From the NCBI GenBank assembly GCA_964617565.1, contig CAZTYH010000051.1, positions 1 to 23,680 on the forward strand: 23,680 bases of DNA, read 5' to 3'. The DNA is from JAKJGV01 sp964617565. Its GTDB lineage: Bacteria > Verrucomicrobiota > Kiritimatiellia > CAIQIC01 > JAGNIJ01. Shown here in pieces: positions 8,251-16,414 of the stretch. Both the position numbers and the translations under genes were made by a program. Within the stretch, counting starts at the first letter, position 1, and every line of letters begins with the position of its first letter. The notes under the pieces were generated by a model, which was not told the origin of the DNA, did not search any database, and saw nothing but the letters and a program-made list of their open reading frames with translations.

Positions 8251-9612
8251 TTACTTCGCATACTCCACGCAGCGCGTTTCCCGGACCACGGTCACCTTGA
8301 TCTGTCCGGGATACTCCAGTTGTTGCTCGATCTCTTTTGCGATGTTGCGCGCGAGCTGCATCGCCTCGGAATCGTCAATGTGTGTCGGCTCGACGATGAC
8401 ACGGATTTCGCGCCCGGCCTGCATCGCGTAACTTTTCTCCACGCCACGGAAGCTGTTTGCGATTTCCTCCAGCTTCTCAAGACGCTTGAGATAAATCTGC
8501 GTCGTTTCCGAGCGCGCACCGGGCCGGGACGCCGAAATAGCATCCGCGGCGCTGCACAGGATCGCATAGATATTGTGCTCGCCTTCCTTGTCGCGATGGT
8601 GTCCGGCTACCACGTTGTACACCGCCGCCGTTTCGCCGTACCGTCGAAGCAGGTCCGCGCCAATGATGGCATGGCTGCCTTCCACCTGGTGATCCAGCGC
8701 CTTGCCGATATCGTGGAACAATCCAACCCTCTTTGCGATCACGGGATCCAGCCCCAGTTCGGACGCCATCATCGCCATCAGGTGTGCCATCTCGATGGAA
8801 TGCTGAAGCACGTTCTGCGAGAAGCTGTGCCGGTACTTCAATCGTCCCAGCGTCCGCACCAATTCCGGCGCAACGGCCTGCAAGCCCAATTCGTAGATCG
8901 CGGCCTCGCCGGCCTTCATCGTTGCTTCGTCTATTTCCGCGCTGACCTTGGCCACCACTTCCTCGATGCGCGAGGGATGAATGCGTCCGTCCGCCATCAG
9001 TTGCTCCAGGGCCAGCCGCGCCACTTCGCGACGCAGCGGATCGAAGGCCGATATCACAACCAACTCGGGCGTGTCGTCAATCAGGATGTTGACGCCGGTG
9101 GCTGCCTCGAACGCGCGAATATTGCGGCCCTCGCGGCCGATGATCCGCCCTTTCATCTCGTCGTTCGGCAACGCGACGCTGCTCGTCGTCACTTCGTGTA
9201 CCTGGTCGGCGGCATAGCGCTCCACCGCCAGGGTAATGATCTCCCGGGCCTGCTCTTCCGCCGTGGCCCTGGCCTCATCCTGCATGTGCCTGATCAGGTT
9301 GCCNNNNNNNNNNNNNNNNNNNNNNNNNNNNNNNNNNNNNNNNNNNNNNNNNNNNNNNNNNNNNNNNNNNNNNNNNNNNNNNNNNNNNNNNNNNNNNNNN
9401 NNNGCGCGGATCACTTCGTCCCGCGCCTGCAGCTTCGCTTCGCGCAACGTGTTCTCGGCATCCCGCTTCGCATCCTCGAGCGTCAATCGCGCTTTCTTCT
9501 CAGAAGAGGCCGCGGTCAACTTGGCCAGCAGCACGTGCACGTAATATCCGCATACGATGCCGATAACGGTGTAGGCCGTCGGCAACCACCAAGGTACTTC
9601 CAGATCCTGCAT
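8251..9612 (-). CDS. rny: Ribonuclease Y (contains an assembly gap)
   Basis: RNase Y is a membrane-anchored endoribonuclease that initiates mRNA decay. The N-terminus carries one transmembrane helix (about residues 8-30, from WWLPTAYTVIG) and then a charged coiled-coil. The KH domain has the hallmark GRIIGREGRNIRAFE, and the HD domain has the HDIGKALD motif followed by VAGHHRDKEGEHN. The start at 9612 is supported by GGGAGGTG five to six bases upstream. A run of 100 Ns at 9304-9403 interrupts the coiled-coil. As written the protein has 453 codons, 34 of them unknown, against about 520 in typical RNase Y, and the KH motif comes about 60 residues too early. The true gap is therefore probably nearer 280 nt. 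The frame across the Ns is coincidental or unverified. Confidence 0.95.
   Translation of the reverse strand: MQDLEVPWWLPTAYTVIGIVCGYYVHVLLAKLTAASSEKKARLTLEDAKRDAENTLREAKLQARDEVIRXXXXXXXXXXXXXXXXXXXXXXXXXXXXXXXXXXGNLIRHMQDEARATAEEQAREIITLAVERYAADQVHEVTTSSVALPNDEMKGRIIGREGRNIRAFEAATGVNILIDDTPELVVISAFDPLRREVARLALEQLMADGRIHPSRIEEVVAKVSAEIDEATMKAGEAAIYELGLQAVAPELVRTLGRLKYRHSFSQNVLQHSIEMAHLMAMMASELGLDPVIAKRVGLFHDIGKALDHQVEGSHAIIGADLLRRYGETAAVYNVVAGHHRDKEGEHNIYAILCSAADAISASRPGARSETTQIYLKRLEKLEEIANSFRGVEKSYAMQAGREIRVIVEPTHIDDSEAMQLARNIAKEIEQQLEYPGQIKVTVVRETRCVEYAK
9304..9403. other. Assembly gap (100 N) inside rny
   Basis: There are exactly 100 unknown bases, the conventional scaffold placeholder. 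The flanking bases do not repeat each other, unlike the second N-run, so sequence is truly missing. The missing part belongs to the RNase Y coiled-coil region between the membrane anchor and the KH domain. Confidence 0.97.
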
Positions 9613-9625
9613 TCAACACCTCCCG

Positions 9626-9658
9626 GCCGATCCAGAACCGCAGCCTGTCCGGATCGGC
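9626..9658 (-). promoter_or_regulatory. Hairpin in the rny leader
   Basis: GCCGATCC (9626-9633) and GGATCGGC (9651-9658) are perfectly complementary, 8 bp with a 17-nt loop. The hairpin fills most of the 64-nt ygfA-rny spacer and ends two bases before the rny Shine-Dalgarno. It could stabilise the transcript or tune rny translation. No U-run follows, so it does not look like an intrinsic terminator. This is structure only; the function is inferred. Confidence 0.4.
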
Positions 9659-9676
9659 ATCCTGTTTCATGTTCGT

Positions 9677-10255
9677 TTACTTTTCCACTCCACAACGATA
9701 AATCTGCTTTTCCGTGAGCACCATGTTCATGGGCACATCGTGTTCGCCCCGCGGCACCCGGTCCACCATCTGAAAATCAAAAGCAACCCCGGCTTTGAAC
9801 GCCGGACAAAGCGCCAGGTACCGGTCGTAATGACCGCCACCCTGACCGAGCCGTACGCCGGAGGGATCAAAGGCAAGCCCCGGCACAACGATGAATTCGA
9901 TCTCTTGCGGATCCACCCAGCACGTAACGCGCGGCTCCATGATGCCCGCCGCGCCCGGCACCATCTCTGCCCCCTTCTCCACCAGCGCCATGCCGTAAGC
10001 CGCGCGGCCCGAATCAAACGCGGGAACGCATATTGGCCGTTCAATCTCCCAGCAGTAATAGATCAATTCCATCGTCTGCACTTCGCGGGGCAACGACATG
10101 TAGCAGGCCACGAATCGAGCCGCCATGAATTCCGGAAGGTTCATGACCCGCTCCATGACGATGCAACTGCTCTGCCTGACCCACGCCGGCTCCAGTTCGC
10201 GACGGCGCTCCCGCACCCGGATCCTGATGGCCTCTTTCTCATCCGGCAGGTTCAT
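9677..10255 (-). CDS. ygfA: 5-formyltetrahydrofolate cyclo-ligase
   Basis: The enzyme converts 5-formyl-THF to 5,10-methenyl-THF using ATP, returning stored folate to one-carbon metabolism. The 192-residue product has an N-terminal basic helix (IRIRVRERRREL), the CYMSLPREVQTMEL region at about 51-64, and FIVVPGLAFDPSGVRLGQGGGHYDRYLA at about 119-146. That last stretch contains the family's G-Q-G-G-G-x-Y-D-R nucleotide-binding loop. ATG 10255 is chosen because AAGGAGA sits seven bases upstream; it overlaps the end of rarA by 17 nt. The 6S RNA gene lies upstream of rarA, so 6S RNA, rarA and ygfA form a syntenic group. This echoes the ssrS-ygfA pair of proteobacteria. Confidence 0.94.
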   Translation of the reverse strand: MNLPDEKEAIRIRVRERRRELEPAWVRQSSCIVMERVMNLPEFMAARFVACYMSLPREVQTMELIYYCWEIERPICVPAFDSGRAAYGMALVEKGAEMVPGAAGIMEPRVTCWVDPQEIEFIVVPGLAFDPSGVRLGQGGGHYDRYLALCPAFKAGVAFDFQMVDRVPRGEHDVPMNMVLTEKQIYRCGVEK

Positions 10256-11600
10256 CTTTCTTCTCCTTTTTCCGGGCGGCCCTACGCAATTGCTGCAAAT
10301 GATCCATTCTCCGCTTGATCGTCTCCTCGTATCCCTGGTCCGTCGGATGGTAATAAACCTTCGAAGTGGGCACGTACTCCTGGTCCACGAAATGCTCCGG
10401 GTATTCGTGCGCATACTTGTAACCCGTATGGCCAAATTCCTTCGCGGCACGCTTCGAGCCGGTGCTGCGCAACGGTTTCGGCACCGGCAGGGTACGCCCT
10501 TCCTTGATGTCGCCAAGCGCCTCTTCCACGCCGAGGTAAGATGCGTTGCTCTTCGGCGCACACGCCAGGTACGTTGTCGCCTGCGCGAGCACGATTCGCG
10601 CCTCCGGCATGCCTACAAACTCCACGGCTTCCATCGCCGAAACCGCAAGGGTCAAACCGCGCGGATCGGCATTCCCGATGTCCTCCGAGGCCAGGATCAC
10701 GAGCCGGCGCGCGACGAACCGCGGATCTTCGCCCGCATACAGCATCTTCGCCAGCCAGTAGAGCGCGGCATTTGGATCCGAGCCGCGCACGCTCTTGATG
10801 AACGCGGAAATTGTATCGTAGTGACCATCCTCGTCGTGATCGTAGACGACCGCTTTCTTCTGGATGGATTCCTCCGCAACGGTCTTCGTCAAACGCACGA
10901 CACCGCTTTCGTCTTCCCTGGTCGTCAGCACCGCTATCTCAAGCGCATTCAACGCGCGCCGCGCGTCGCCCTCGCACACTTTTGCCAAATGGACCAGCGC
11001 CTCATCGTCCGCCTGCACACGGACATGCGCCACCCCCTGCTCATGCGTCAGTGCACGCCGGAGAAGCACAACCACCGCGTCTTCCGACAGCGGCTCAAGT
11101 TGGAATATCTGCGACCGCGAGGTCAGCGGCGTATTGATGAAGAAGAAAGGATTATGGGTGGTGGCGCCGATCAGGGTGATCGTTCCGCTCTCGACGTGCG
11201 GCAACAGTACATCCTGTTGCGCCTTGTTGAAACGGTGGATTTCATCAATGAAGAGAATGGTTTCGAGTTTCTGTGTTTTACGGATGCCCGCCGCCGCCTC
11301 GAGATGCGCGCGCAGGATCGCCACGTTCGCCAGCACCCCGCTGGTGCGGACAAAGCGGCGCCTGGTCACATTAGCGATCACTTCCGCCAGCGTCGTCTTC
11401 CCGCAACCGGGCGGTCCATACAGGATGATGCTGCCCAAACGATCGGCCTCGATCGCCCGCCGGAGAAGCTTGCCCGGACCCAGGATGTGATCCTGGCCGA
11501 CGATTTCCTCCAACGTCCGCGGCCTCAGCCGGGCGGCCAGGGGCTGGTGCGGCTCCGGTCCGCTCACCCCGGCATCTTCACCCTGTTCGAAAAGGTCCAT
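10239..11600 (-). CDS. rarA: RarA/MgsA-type replication-associated recombination AAA+ ATPase
   Basis: RarA is a clamp-loader-like AAA+ ATPase that acts at stalled replication forks. The product is 453 residues from ATG 11600. An N-terminal PLAARLRPRTLEEIVGQDHIL is followed by Walker A GPPGCGKTT at 62-70, Walker B ILFIDEIHRF at about 114-123, sensor-1 IGATTHNPFF, and the SRSQIFQLEPL region. The C-terminal MgsA domain has SAFIKSVRGSDPNAALYWLAKM, then RRLVILASEDIGNADP, and the end GYKYAHEYPEHFVDQEY. The start is set by GGGGAGCAGGA just upstream. The longer frame to 11759 would read through the 6S RNA gene and is rejected. The 3' strand of the 6S closing stem lies only about 13 nt upstream of the ATG. 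Confidence 0.95.
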   Translation of the reverse strand: MDLFEQGEDAGVSGPEPHQPLAARLRPRTLEEIVGQDHILGPGKLLRRAIEADRLGSIILYGPPGCGKTTLAEVIANVTRRRFVRTSGVLANVAILRAHLEAAAGIRKTQKLETILFIDEIHRFNKAQQDVLLPHVESGTITLIGATTHNPFFFINTPLTSRSQIFQLEPLSEDAVVVLLRRALTHEQGVAHVRVQADDEALVHLAKVCEGDARRALNALEIAVLTTREDESGVVRLTKTVAEESIQKKAVVYDHDEDGHYDTISAFIKSVRGSDPNAALYWLAKMLYAGEDPRFVARRLVILASEDIGNADPRGLTLAVSAMEAVEFVGMPEARIVLAQATTYLACAPKSNASYLGVEEALGDIKEGRTLPVPKPLRSTGSKRAAKEFGHTGYKYAHEYPEHFVDQEYVPTSKVYYHPTDQGYEETIKRRMDHLQQLRRAARKKEKKDEPAG

Positions 11601-11613
11601 TCCTGCTCCCCGC

Positions 11614-11815
11614 GGGACGAAAAAATACCCCGCCATAGTCGTCAAGGGCACTATCTCTGATCCTCGTAATACGAGGTGGGTGCTCTGCCGGGCAGGTTCT
11701 CCTTCCCCGTTTAGAGGGCATGGAGGCACTGCCAGGACTCGAACTCCCTGTTCAGTCAATGTTGGGTCAGAGAGATCGGCCCATTTGCGAACAAGGCAGG
11801 GTATTTTTTCGTCCC
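11614..11815 (-). ncRNA. ssrS: 6S RNA
   Basis: Read on the minus strand, this region has the 6S signature TTGTTCGCAAATGGGCC, which closely matches the E. coli 6S segment TGTTCGCAAGCGGGCC, followed by a CTCTCTGACCC stretch like E. coli CCCTGAGCC. The fold is the classical one. A 17-bp perfect closing stem joins 11614-11630 to 11799-11815. GGGC/GCCC (11646-11649 with 11779-11782) and a 7-bp stem (11654-11660 with 11767-11773) come next. An open central bubble carries the characteristic small hairpin (CCTCGT/ACGAGG at 11662-11676), and an apical stem contains CTCC/GGAG pairs. 6S RNA mimics an open promoter and sequesters the housekeeping RNA polymerase holoenzyme. The length of about 200 nt and the position upstream of rarA-ygfA fit known 6S loci. 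Exact ends are approximate. Confidence 0.88.
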
Positions 11816-11849
11816 CGGAAAGTCGCCTCCCCGGAAAAAACGGAACCCC

Positions 11850-11855
11850 ATTCTA
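11850..11855 (-). promoter_or_regulatory. Candidate -10 box for 6S RNA
   Basis: Minus-strand TAGAAT, within TTTTATAGAATGGGG, differs from TATAAT at one position. It lies about 35 nt upstream of the 6S closing stem in a locally AT-rich stretch. No good -35 match is present at 17 nt, so this is a weak call. Confidence 0.35.
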
Positions 11856-11901
11856 TAAAAGAACAATAATCCTATTGCGGTCTGAGCGTAGGCCAGAGGA
11901 A

Positions 11902-12083
11902 CCGCCGCGTGCAAAGCAGCGGCGGGCGGCATGCATCGCTATGCGATGCGCCGATTCGTACGATTTCCGGTTTCTGCGCAACGATTGTTACAAATCCATG
12001 CGCGCTCAAGCGTTCAGACACCGGCCTGTCCGGCAGACCGGTCATTATTAGGATCAGATTTTTAAGCCATGATATCATCATGG
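11902..12083 (-). other. Hairpin-rich intergenic region between pheT and 6S RNA
   Basis: This gene-free stretch has four stem-loops. CCGCCGC/GCGGCGG encloses TGC-AAA-GCA (11902-11925). GCATCGC/GCGATGC is a perfect stem with a 3-nt loop (11933-11949). ACCGGCCTG/CAGACCGGT (12020-12042) has one mismatch on the plus strand that becomes a G-U pair in minus-strand RNA. CCATGAT/ATCATGG is a perfect stem with a 3-nt loop (12067-12083), 36 nt beyond the pheT stop. None is followed by a U-tract, so they are not clear intrinsic terminators. It may be a pheT 3' region, a structured RNA or a dispersed element. A 69-codon minus-strand frame crosses it but looks like no protein I know. Confidence 0.45.
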
Positions 12084-12118
12084 GGTCCTACTCTACCTTA
12101 TTCATTCAAGGAAGGATT

Positions 12119-14524
12119 TTACCCTTCCCTCACATCAACGCCCAACTCTTTCCTGAGCGCTGCCTTTACGGCCTCATGATACCTGTTCGCCTCTTCGTCC
12201 GTCAAGGTCCGCTCAGAAGATCTATACCTGAAAGAATAAGCCATGCTCTTATGCCCTGTGCTTATTCCCTCTCCCTTGAATATATCAAAAAGTTCGACCC
12301 GTTCCAACTCTTTTGGTGCAGCTTTTTGAACAATCTTCAACACGTCCTCGTGCTTCACGCCGTCTTCCACAACAAACGCCGCATCCCGCACAACGCAGGG
12401 ATACGTAGCGATCGGCGCAAAACTCCTGCCGTCAAAGACATGCCGCAAAATCGGCGCAAGCGATACCTCCAGTATGCCCACGGGACCCAGCATGCGCCAT
12501 TCGGAACGAATGGACGATTTGACCAGACCGAGTACTCCGACCGCCTCGCCATCAACAGTCAGGCTCACCACGCTTCCCTCTTCCCCCCATGGACGGGAAT
12601 CGTTGTTGACCGCAAAATCGCCGATGCGCTGTGCGCCGGCAAGGCTTTCCCATATACCCTTGACCCAAAGGAACATTTCCTCCGGTTTGACGGCCCGACG
12701 ATGATCCAGTCCGCTCCGACCCACCGGTCCCATCAAGCCGATCACCAGGCGATCCTCTTCGGCTGGATGCCCGTCCGATCCCTGGAAGAACACGCGTCCG
12801 ATCTCGAATAACGCCGCTGCGCCAACCTGGTGCGCAAGATTCCTGCCGAGCGTTTCCACCATCTGGGGAACCAGCGATGTCCGCATCATGGATTGCTCCA
12901 TGTTCACTGGATTCGTCAACGCCACGCGCCGTGGCCGGTCGGACGGATCGAAAAGATCAAGCAGTCCGTCGGCCACGAAGCTATAGTTCATGATCTCGCG
13001 AAGCCCGAGCCCCACGAGATGCTCGCGGCAAACCAGCGCGGCCTGCAGCACGCGGTCATTGGCGCCGGGCACCAGTTCCGAACGCGGGGGCGGGATCGGT
13101 AATTTGTCCAGACCATGGATGCGCGCGAATTCCTCGATCAAGTCGGCTTCCATCTCGATGTCCACGCGGAACGCGGGAATCTCAACCGTGCAGGACTCCC
13201 CGCTGGATGAAACCACCGGCAATTCGAGCGCCTCGAATACAGACTTGATCTCGCCGGCGCCCGGCTTTACGCCGAGCAAGTCATGCAGTCGCGCCACGCG
13301 GCAAACCACTTGCCGCCTCGCGTGCCGGACCGGATACTCATCCAGTACGCCCGGCGCCGCAACAGCGCCGGCATGCTCCACCATCAGCGCCGCGGCGCGA
13401 CGGCTCGCCCATTCCACCGATTCGATATCCACCCCGCGCTCGAAGCGATAGGACGATTCCGTTGACAAACCGAGTCGTTTCGATGTGGCGCGGTTGTCCT
13501 GCGGCTTGAAGAACGCGCTCTCCAGCAGCACCGTTTCCGTATCGTCATGGATCTCGCTGCCCGCGCCGCCCATCACGCCCGCCACCGCCACCGGGCGCTT
13601 TGCGTCCGCAATGACAAGCATGCCCGTGTCCATTGGCCGCTCGATCCCGTCCAAGGTCGCCAACTTTTCGCCCTCGCCGAAACGGCGGACCACGATCCGC
13701 CCTTCTTTCAGCAACTTCTGGTCGAACGCATGCAGCGGTTGGCCGCACTCGAGCATGACGTAATTCGTGATGTCCACCACGTTGTTGATCGCGCGAATGC
13801 CCGACATTTCCAGTCGGCGCTTCATCCACGCGGGCGACGGACCGATCTTCACATTCTTCAAAATCCGTGCTGTGTATCGCGGACAGCCATCCGCGTCGCG
13901 AATTTCAACGCTCGTCTGCTTCTCCACCGGGTCGCCTTCTTCACGCAATGCCACCTCCGGCCTGCGAACCTTCGTTCCATAAAGCGCCGCGACTTCACGC
14001 GCGATCCCGAGGACGCTCAGGCAATCCGGCCGATTCGGCGTAATCTCCAACTCCAACACCGTGTCCGGCGGGCCCAGCACTTCCGCCAGTGGCGTGCCCG
14101 GCGCAAACCCGGCATCCAATTCCATGAGACCGGTATGATCGTCCGACAGCTTCAACTCATCCTCCGCGCATAGCATGCCGCACGACTCCACGCCGCGCAC
14201 CTTGCGTTTTTCGAGCTTCAATCCGTTCGGCAACGTCACGCCGGCCGGAGCGAATGGCGCCATCATCCCCGCGCGCGCGTTCGGCGCGCCGCACACCACG
14301 GTCACTTCCCCCGTCCCCGTGTTCACCGTGCACAGCGTAAGCTTGTCCGCATTCGGATGCTTCTCCACGCGCAGGATCTCTCCGACCACCACACCTTCAA
14401 AAGTCCCGCCAACGGTTTCGATGCCCTCGACTTCCGTCCCGGAAAGTGTCAGCTTCTCCGCCAAACCCTGCGGCGTGTCGTTGTAATCCACGTATTCCTT
14501 CAACCAACTGATCGGTAAACGCAT
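12119..14524 (-). CDS. pheT: Phenylalanyl-tRNA synthetase beta subunit
   Basis: PheT is the beta subunit of the alpha2-beta2 PheRS and carries the editing site and tRNA-binding modules. The 801-residue product is of normal length. Domains in order: the N-terminal segment MRLPISWLKEYVDYNDTP; the EMAP/tRNA-binding OB-fold at about 40-150 (VVGEILRVEKHPNADKLTLC, VCGAPNARAGM); the B3/B4 editing domain at about 210-380 (INNVVDITNYVMLECGQPLHAFD); the B5 domain at about 400-475; the core class-II-like domain (EIMNYSFV, NPVNMEQSMMRTSLVP); and the C-terminal FDX-ACB domain (SFAPIATYPCVVRDAAFVV to the end). The start at ATG 14524 has AGGA six bases upstream. It is the last gene of the pheS-DUF2157-GDYXXLXY-pheT operon, 20 nt after the preceding stop. 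Confidence 0.97.
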   Translation of the reverse strand: MRLPISWLKEYVDYNDTPQGLAEKLTLSGTEVEGIETVGGTFEGVVVGEILRVEKHPNADKLTLCTVNTGTGEVTVVCGAPNARAGMMAPFAPAGVTLPNGLKLEKRKVRGVESCGMLCAEDELKLSDDHTGLMELDAGFAPGTPLAEVLGPPDTVLELEITPNRPDCLSVLGIAREVAALYGTKVRRPEVALREEGDPVEKQTSVEIRDADGCPRYTARILKNVKIGPSPAWMKRRLEMSGIRAINNVVDITNYVMLECGQPLHAFDQKLLKEGRIVVRRFGEGEKLATLDGIERPMDTGMLVIADAKRPVAVAGVMGGAGSEIHDDTETVLLESAFFKPQDNRATSKRLGLSTESSYRFERGVDIESVEWASRRAAALMVEHAGAVAAPGVLDEYPVRHARRQVVCRVARLHDLLGVKPGAGEIKSVFEALELPVVSSSGESCTVEIPAFRVDIEMEADLIEEFARIHGLDKLPIPPPRSELVPGANDRVLQAALVCREHLVGLGLREIMNYSFVADGLLDLFDPSDRPRRVALTNPVNMEQSMMRTSLVPQMVETLGRNLAHQVGAAALFEIGRVFFQGSDGHPAEEDRLVIGLMGPVGRSGLDHRRAVKPEEMFLWVKGIWESLAGAQRIGDFAVNNDSRPWGEEGSVVSLTVDGEAVGVLGLVKSSIRSEWRMLGPVGILEVSLAPILRHVFDGRSFAPIATYPCVVRDAAFVVEDGVKHEDVLKIVQKAAPKELERVELFDIFKGEGISTGHKSMAYSFRYRSSERTLTDEEANRYHEAVKAALRKELGVDVREG

Positions 14525-14544
14525 AATCGTCCTGCTCTTTTTTT

Positions 14545-15096
14545 CTATTCCGTCTTTAAATAGTCGGTGATTGTCTTGTCGCCGATATACAAATCCTCGA
14601 TCACCGCCATGCCTTTGCGCACACGCACCGCCAGCCAGGCCTCGCGCCCTTCGCCCCGCTGCCGGTAAGCGTGCTCCGCCTTCGGCGCGAGCTTTTCGTT
14701 CATATAAAAGCGGTCCAGCGGCAACGCCACGCGAATTTCGTTTGTGAAAACCACGCCCGCCATGCGCCCCGCGATATAGTCCGGCCCGGCCGGGCAGGAC
14801 ATGGACGCCGCGCTCAAGCGCGCAAAACCGTCTTTGCCTTCCGCAATAGAAACATAAACTTTGGTGCCGTGCTTCGGAAGCGCAGCTCCCGCATAAGGCG
14901 CACGGTCTTCCGCAACGCGTACGGCCACATAACGGCCGCGAAACGCGTCGTATGGATCCACCGGCGCGGTTTTGAATTTAAAGCGTGTGCCTGTGCGCAA
15001 AGTGATCTCGCGCATGACCAACCGGCTGGCGGGCACCGCCAACTGCAAAACCGCAAGCGCGAGGAATCCGGCCAGGAATCTGTCACGACGCGTCAT
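14545..15096 (-). CDS. GDYXXLXY-domain protein
   Basis: This is a 183-residue protein with an N-terminal hydrophobic segment at about 7-24 (FLAGFLALAVLQLAVPA), a signal anchor. It is followed by the extracytoplasmic GDYXXLXY domain: PVDPYDAFRGRYVAVRVAED at about 45-64 carries the name-giving motif in variant form (FRGRYVAVR). Proteins of this family are regularly encoded next to DUF2157 membrane proteins, as here; their biochemical role is unknown. It overlaps the DUF2157 gene by ATGA (15093-15096), so the two are translationally coupled, and it precedes pheT by 20 nt. The family call rests on the motif plus the neighbour. No enzymatic residues can be assigned. Confidence 0.82.
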   Translation of the reverse strand: MTRRDRFLAGFLALAVLQLAVPASRLVMREITLRTGTRFKFKTAPVDPYDAFRGRYVAVRVAEDRAPYAGAALPKHGTKVYVSIAEGKDGFARLSAASMSCPAGPDYIAGRMAGVVFTNEIRVALPLDRFYMNEKLAPKAEHAYRQRGEGREAWLAVRVRKGMAVIEDLYIGDKTITDYLKTE

Positions 15097-16397
15097 GACG
15101 ACCTCCTGAATCTGCGCGAAAGCATGATGTTGGCCACCAGGAACGCCGCGCCGAGCAGAATGAACACCACGCCCTTGGCGACAAACCCGATGTCACTGTC
15201 GAAGAAGCGCAACGTGATGATCAGCAGCAGCACGAGCATGCCGATGTTCACGCGCCCCAGGCTGCGCTCGCGCACGCCGATCACAACTCCAGCCACGCCT
15301 GCCGTAAACAGGTAAAGGTTGAACAGCGCGCTTGCAGGCACGGACCGCAGGGAAAAACCCACAACCAGGACCAGCGGCGCCGCGCCCAGCCAGCACAGAT
15401 CGCGGCGATTCCCGCCGAACGCCCGTGCCCATACAACCAGGGCAGCCAGGGCGTAAATAAAAGGCAAGCCGCGCGCGGACAACCACCCGACCCCTTTGAG
15501 CGAAGCCACATGGAAGTCGCCCCATCCAAGCTCTTTCCATACCGGGCTGAACGTCAACGCAACGGAAAGACCCAGCACGCCCAACGCGCCGATGAGGCGC
15601 AGTGAATTGCGCGCGCCGGGCAGGCGATCCTGCACAAGGCCACCGCCGACATACATCAGCGAAAACAGGCTCATATAGGTCAAACCCCAAATCCCCGCCT
15701 TCGTATTCGCCGCCAGCGAAAGGCCTGTTGCGACCAGTATCGCAATCGAAAACGCGAAGATCAGCAGTGTTGAGCGTTGGCCCTCGCGCTCCTTCAGCAA
15801 AATCTCCATGGAGGACGCCAGCACGGCGGCGAGAAGAACCCACAGCCAGAGGCCGCTGCCGCCGTCGTCCTGCCACAATACCGCCCACCAAGTGAAACCG
15901 GCGATGCACAGAATCGCGGGCAGCACGGCCCGCAACAACAACGCCAGGGGCAGGCACAGGATCATCCACACCAGCAGGAACGTGTCGAATTCACCGCCCA
16001 GGTGATAGGTCTGGGAAATCAGCGCAATGCACGCACCCACGCTCAGCGCGAGAAACAGGCCCCATCCTTCGCGTGAAGCAGGACCATCGCGCGACAACCA
16101 GATCACGCGACCCGCGCCGATTTGTCCGGCCAGCAGCGGAACAAATGCAAGCACCGCGCGAACCGGGCGCGGCATATCGGTCCAGTTATACGCCAGCAGC
16201 AGAATGATCCCCGCGCCTACAAGCAAAGCACCGAGAACGCTGAAGACCAGGCCGATCCAGTTCCGGCCTTCCTGCGCCGCCGATTCCTCACTGTAATGTC
16301 CGCGCAACCGCTCCGCCGCGTCAGCGGTGAGAACACCTTTCTCCACCAACGCCGGAAGCTCTTCGCGCAGCCATTCTATGTTCCGCTTGCTTGCCAT
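15093..16397 (-). CDS. DUF2157 multi-pass membrane protein
   Basis: This is a 434-residue integral membrane protein. The cytosolic N-terminus at residues 1-45 (IEWLREELPALVEKGVLTAD, then AERLRGHY) is the typical DUF2157 entry. From residue 47 onward there are about twelve hydrophobic helices, starting with IGLVFSVLGALLVGAGIILLLAYNW and ending with GVVFILLGAAFLVANIML before a basic RRFRRSS tail. The family function is unknown; members pair with GDYXXLXY proteins, which is the case here through an ATGA overlap. It begins 17 nt after the pheS stop, so pheS, this pair and pheT form a single operon. That placement is unusual. A transporter or stress-related envelope role is possible but not supported by any motif. 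Confidence 0.85.
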   Translation of the reverse strand: MASKRNIEWLREELPALVEKGVLTADAAERLRGHYSEESAAQEGRNWIGLVFSVLGALLVGAGIILLLAYNWTDMPRPVRAVLAFVPLLAGQIGAGRVIWLSRDGPASREGWGLFLALSVGACIALISQTYHLGGEFDTFLLVWMILCLPLALLLRAVLPAILCIAGFTWWAVLWQDDGGSGLWLWVLLAAVLASSMEILLKEREGQRSTLLIFAFSIAILVATGLSLAANTKAGIWGLTYMSLFSLMYVGGGLVQDRLPGARNSLRLIGALGVLGLSVALTFSPVWKELGWGDFHVASLKGVGWLSARGLPFIYALAALVVWARAFGGNRRDLCWLGAAPLVLVVGFSLRSVPASALFNLYLFTAGVAGVVIGVRERSLGRVNIGMLVLLLIITLRFFDSDIGFVAKGVVFILLGAAFLVANIMLSRRFRRSS

Positions 16398-16414
16398 TGC
16401 CTTCCCGTCAACGC

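Noticed and set aside
7402..9717. A very long plus-strand open frame (771 codons) across the ymdB-like gene and rny
   Set aside because: It is entirely antisense to two well-supported genes, is open only because of high GC codon bias, runs through the N gap, and its translation is Arg/His-rich with no recognisable domain.
10125..11660. Plus-strand 511-codon open frame opposite rarA
   Set aside because: It is the antisense shadow of rarA, whose Walker motifs and full length are intact on the minus strand.
11601..11759. N-terminal extension of rarA up to a start at 11759
   Set aside because: The extra 53 codons read through the 6S RNA gene; ATG 11600 has a good ribosome site and gives the normal RarA N-terminus.
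11872..12081. Minus-strand 69-codon frame between pheT and 6S RNA
   Set aside because: It has no family resemblance and only a weak ribosome site, and it overlaps four hairpins; a structured non-coding region is a better description.
12067..12083. Intrinsic terminator after pheT
   Set aside because: A perfect 7-bp stem is present but it is AT-rich and followed by CTTAAAAATC and not a U-tract in the minus-strand RNA.
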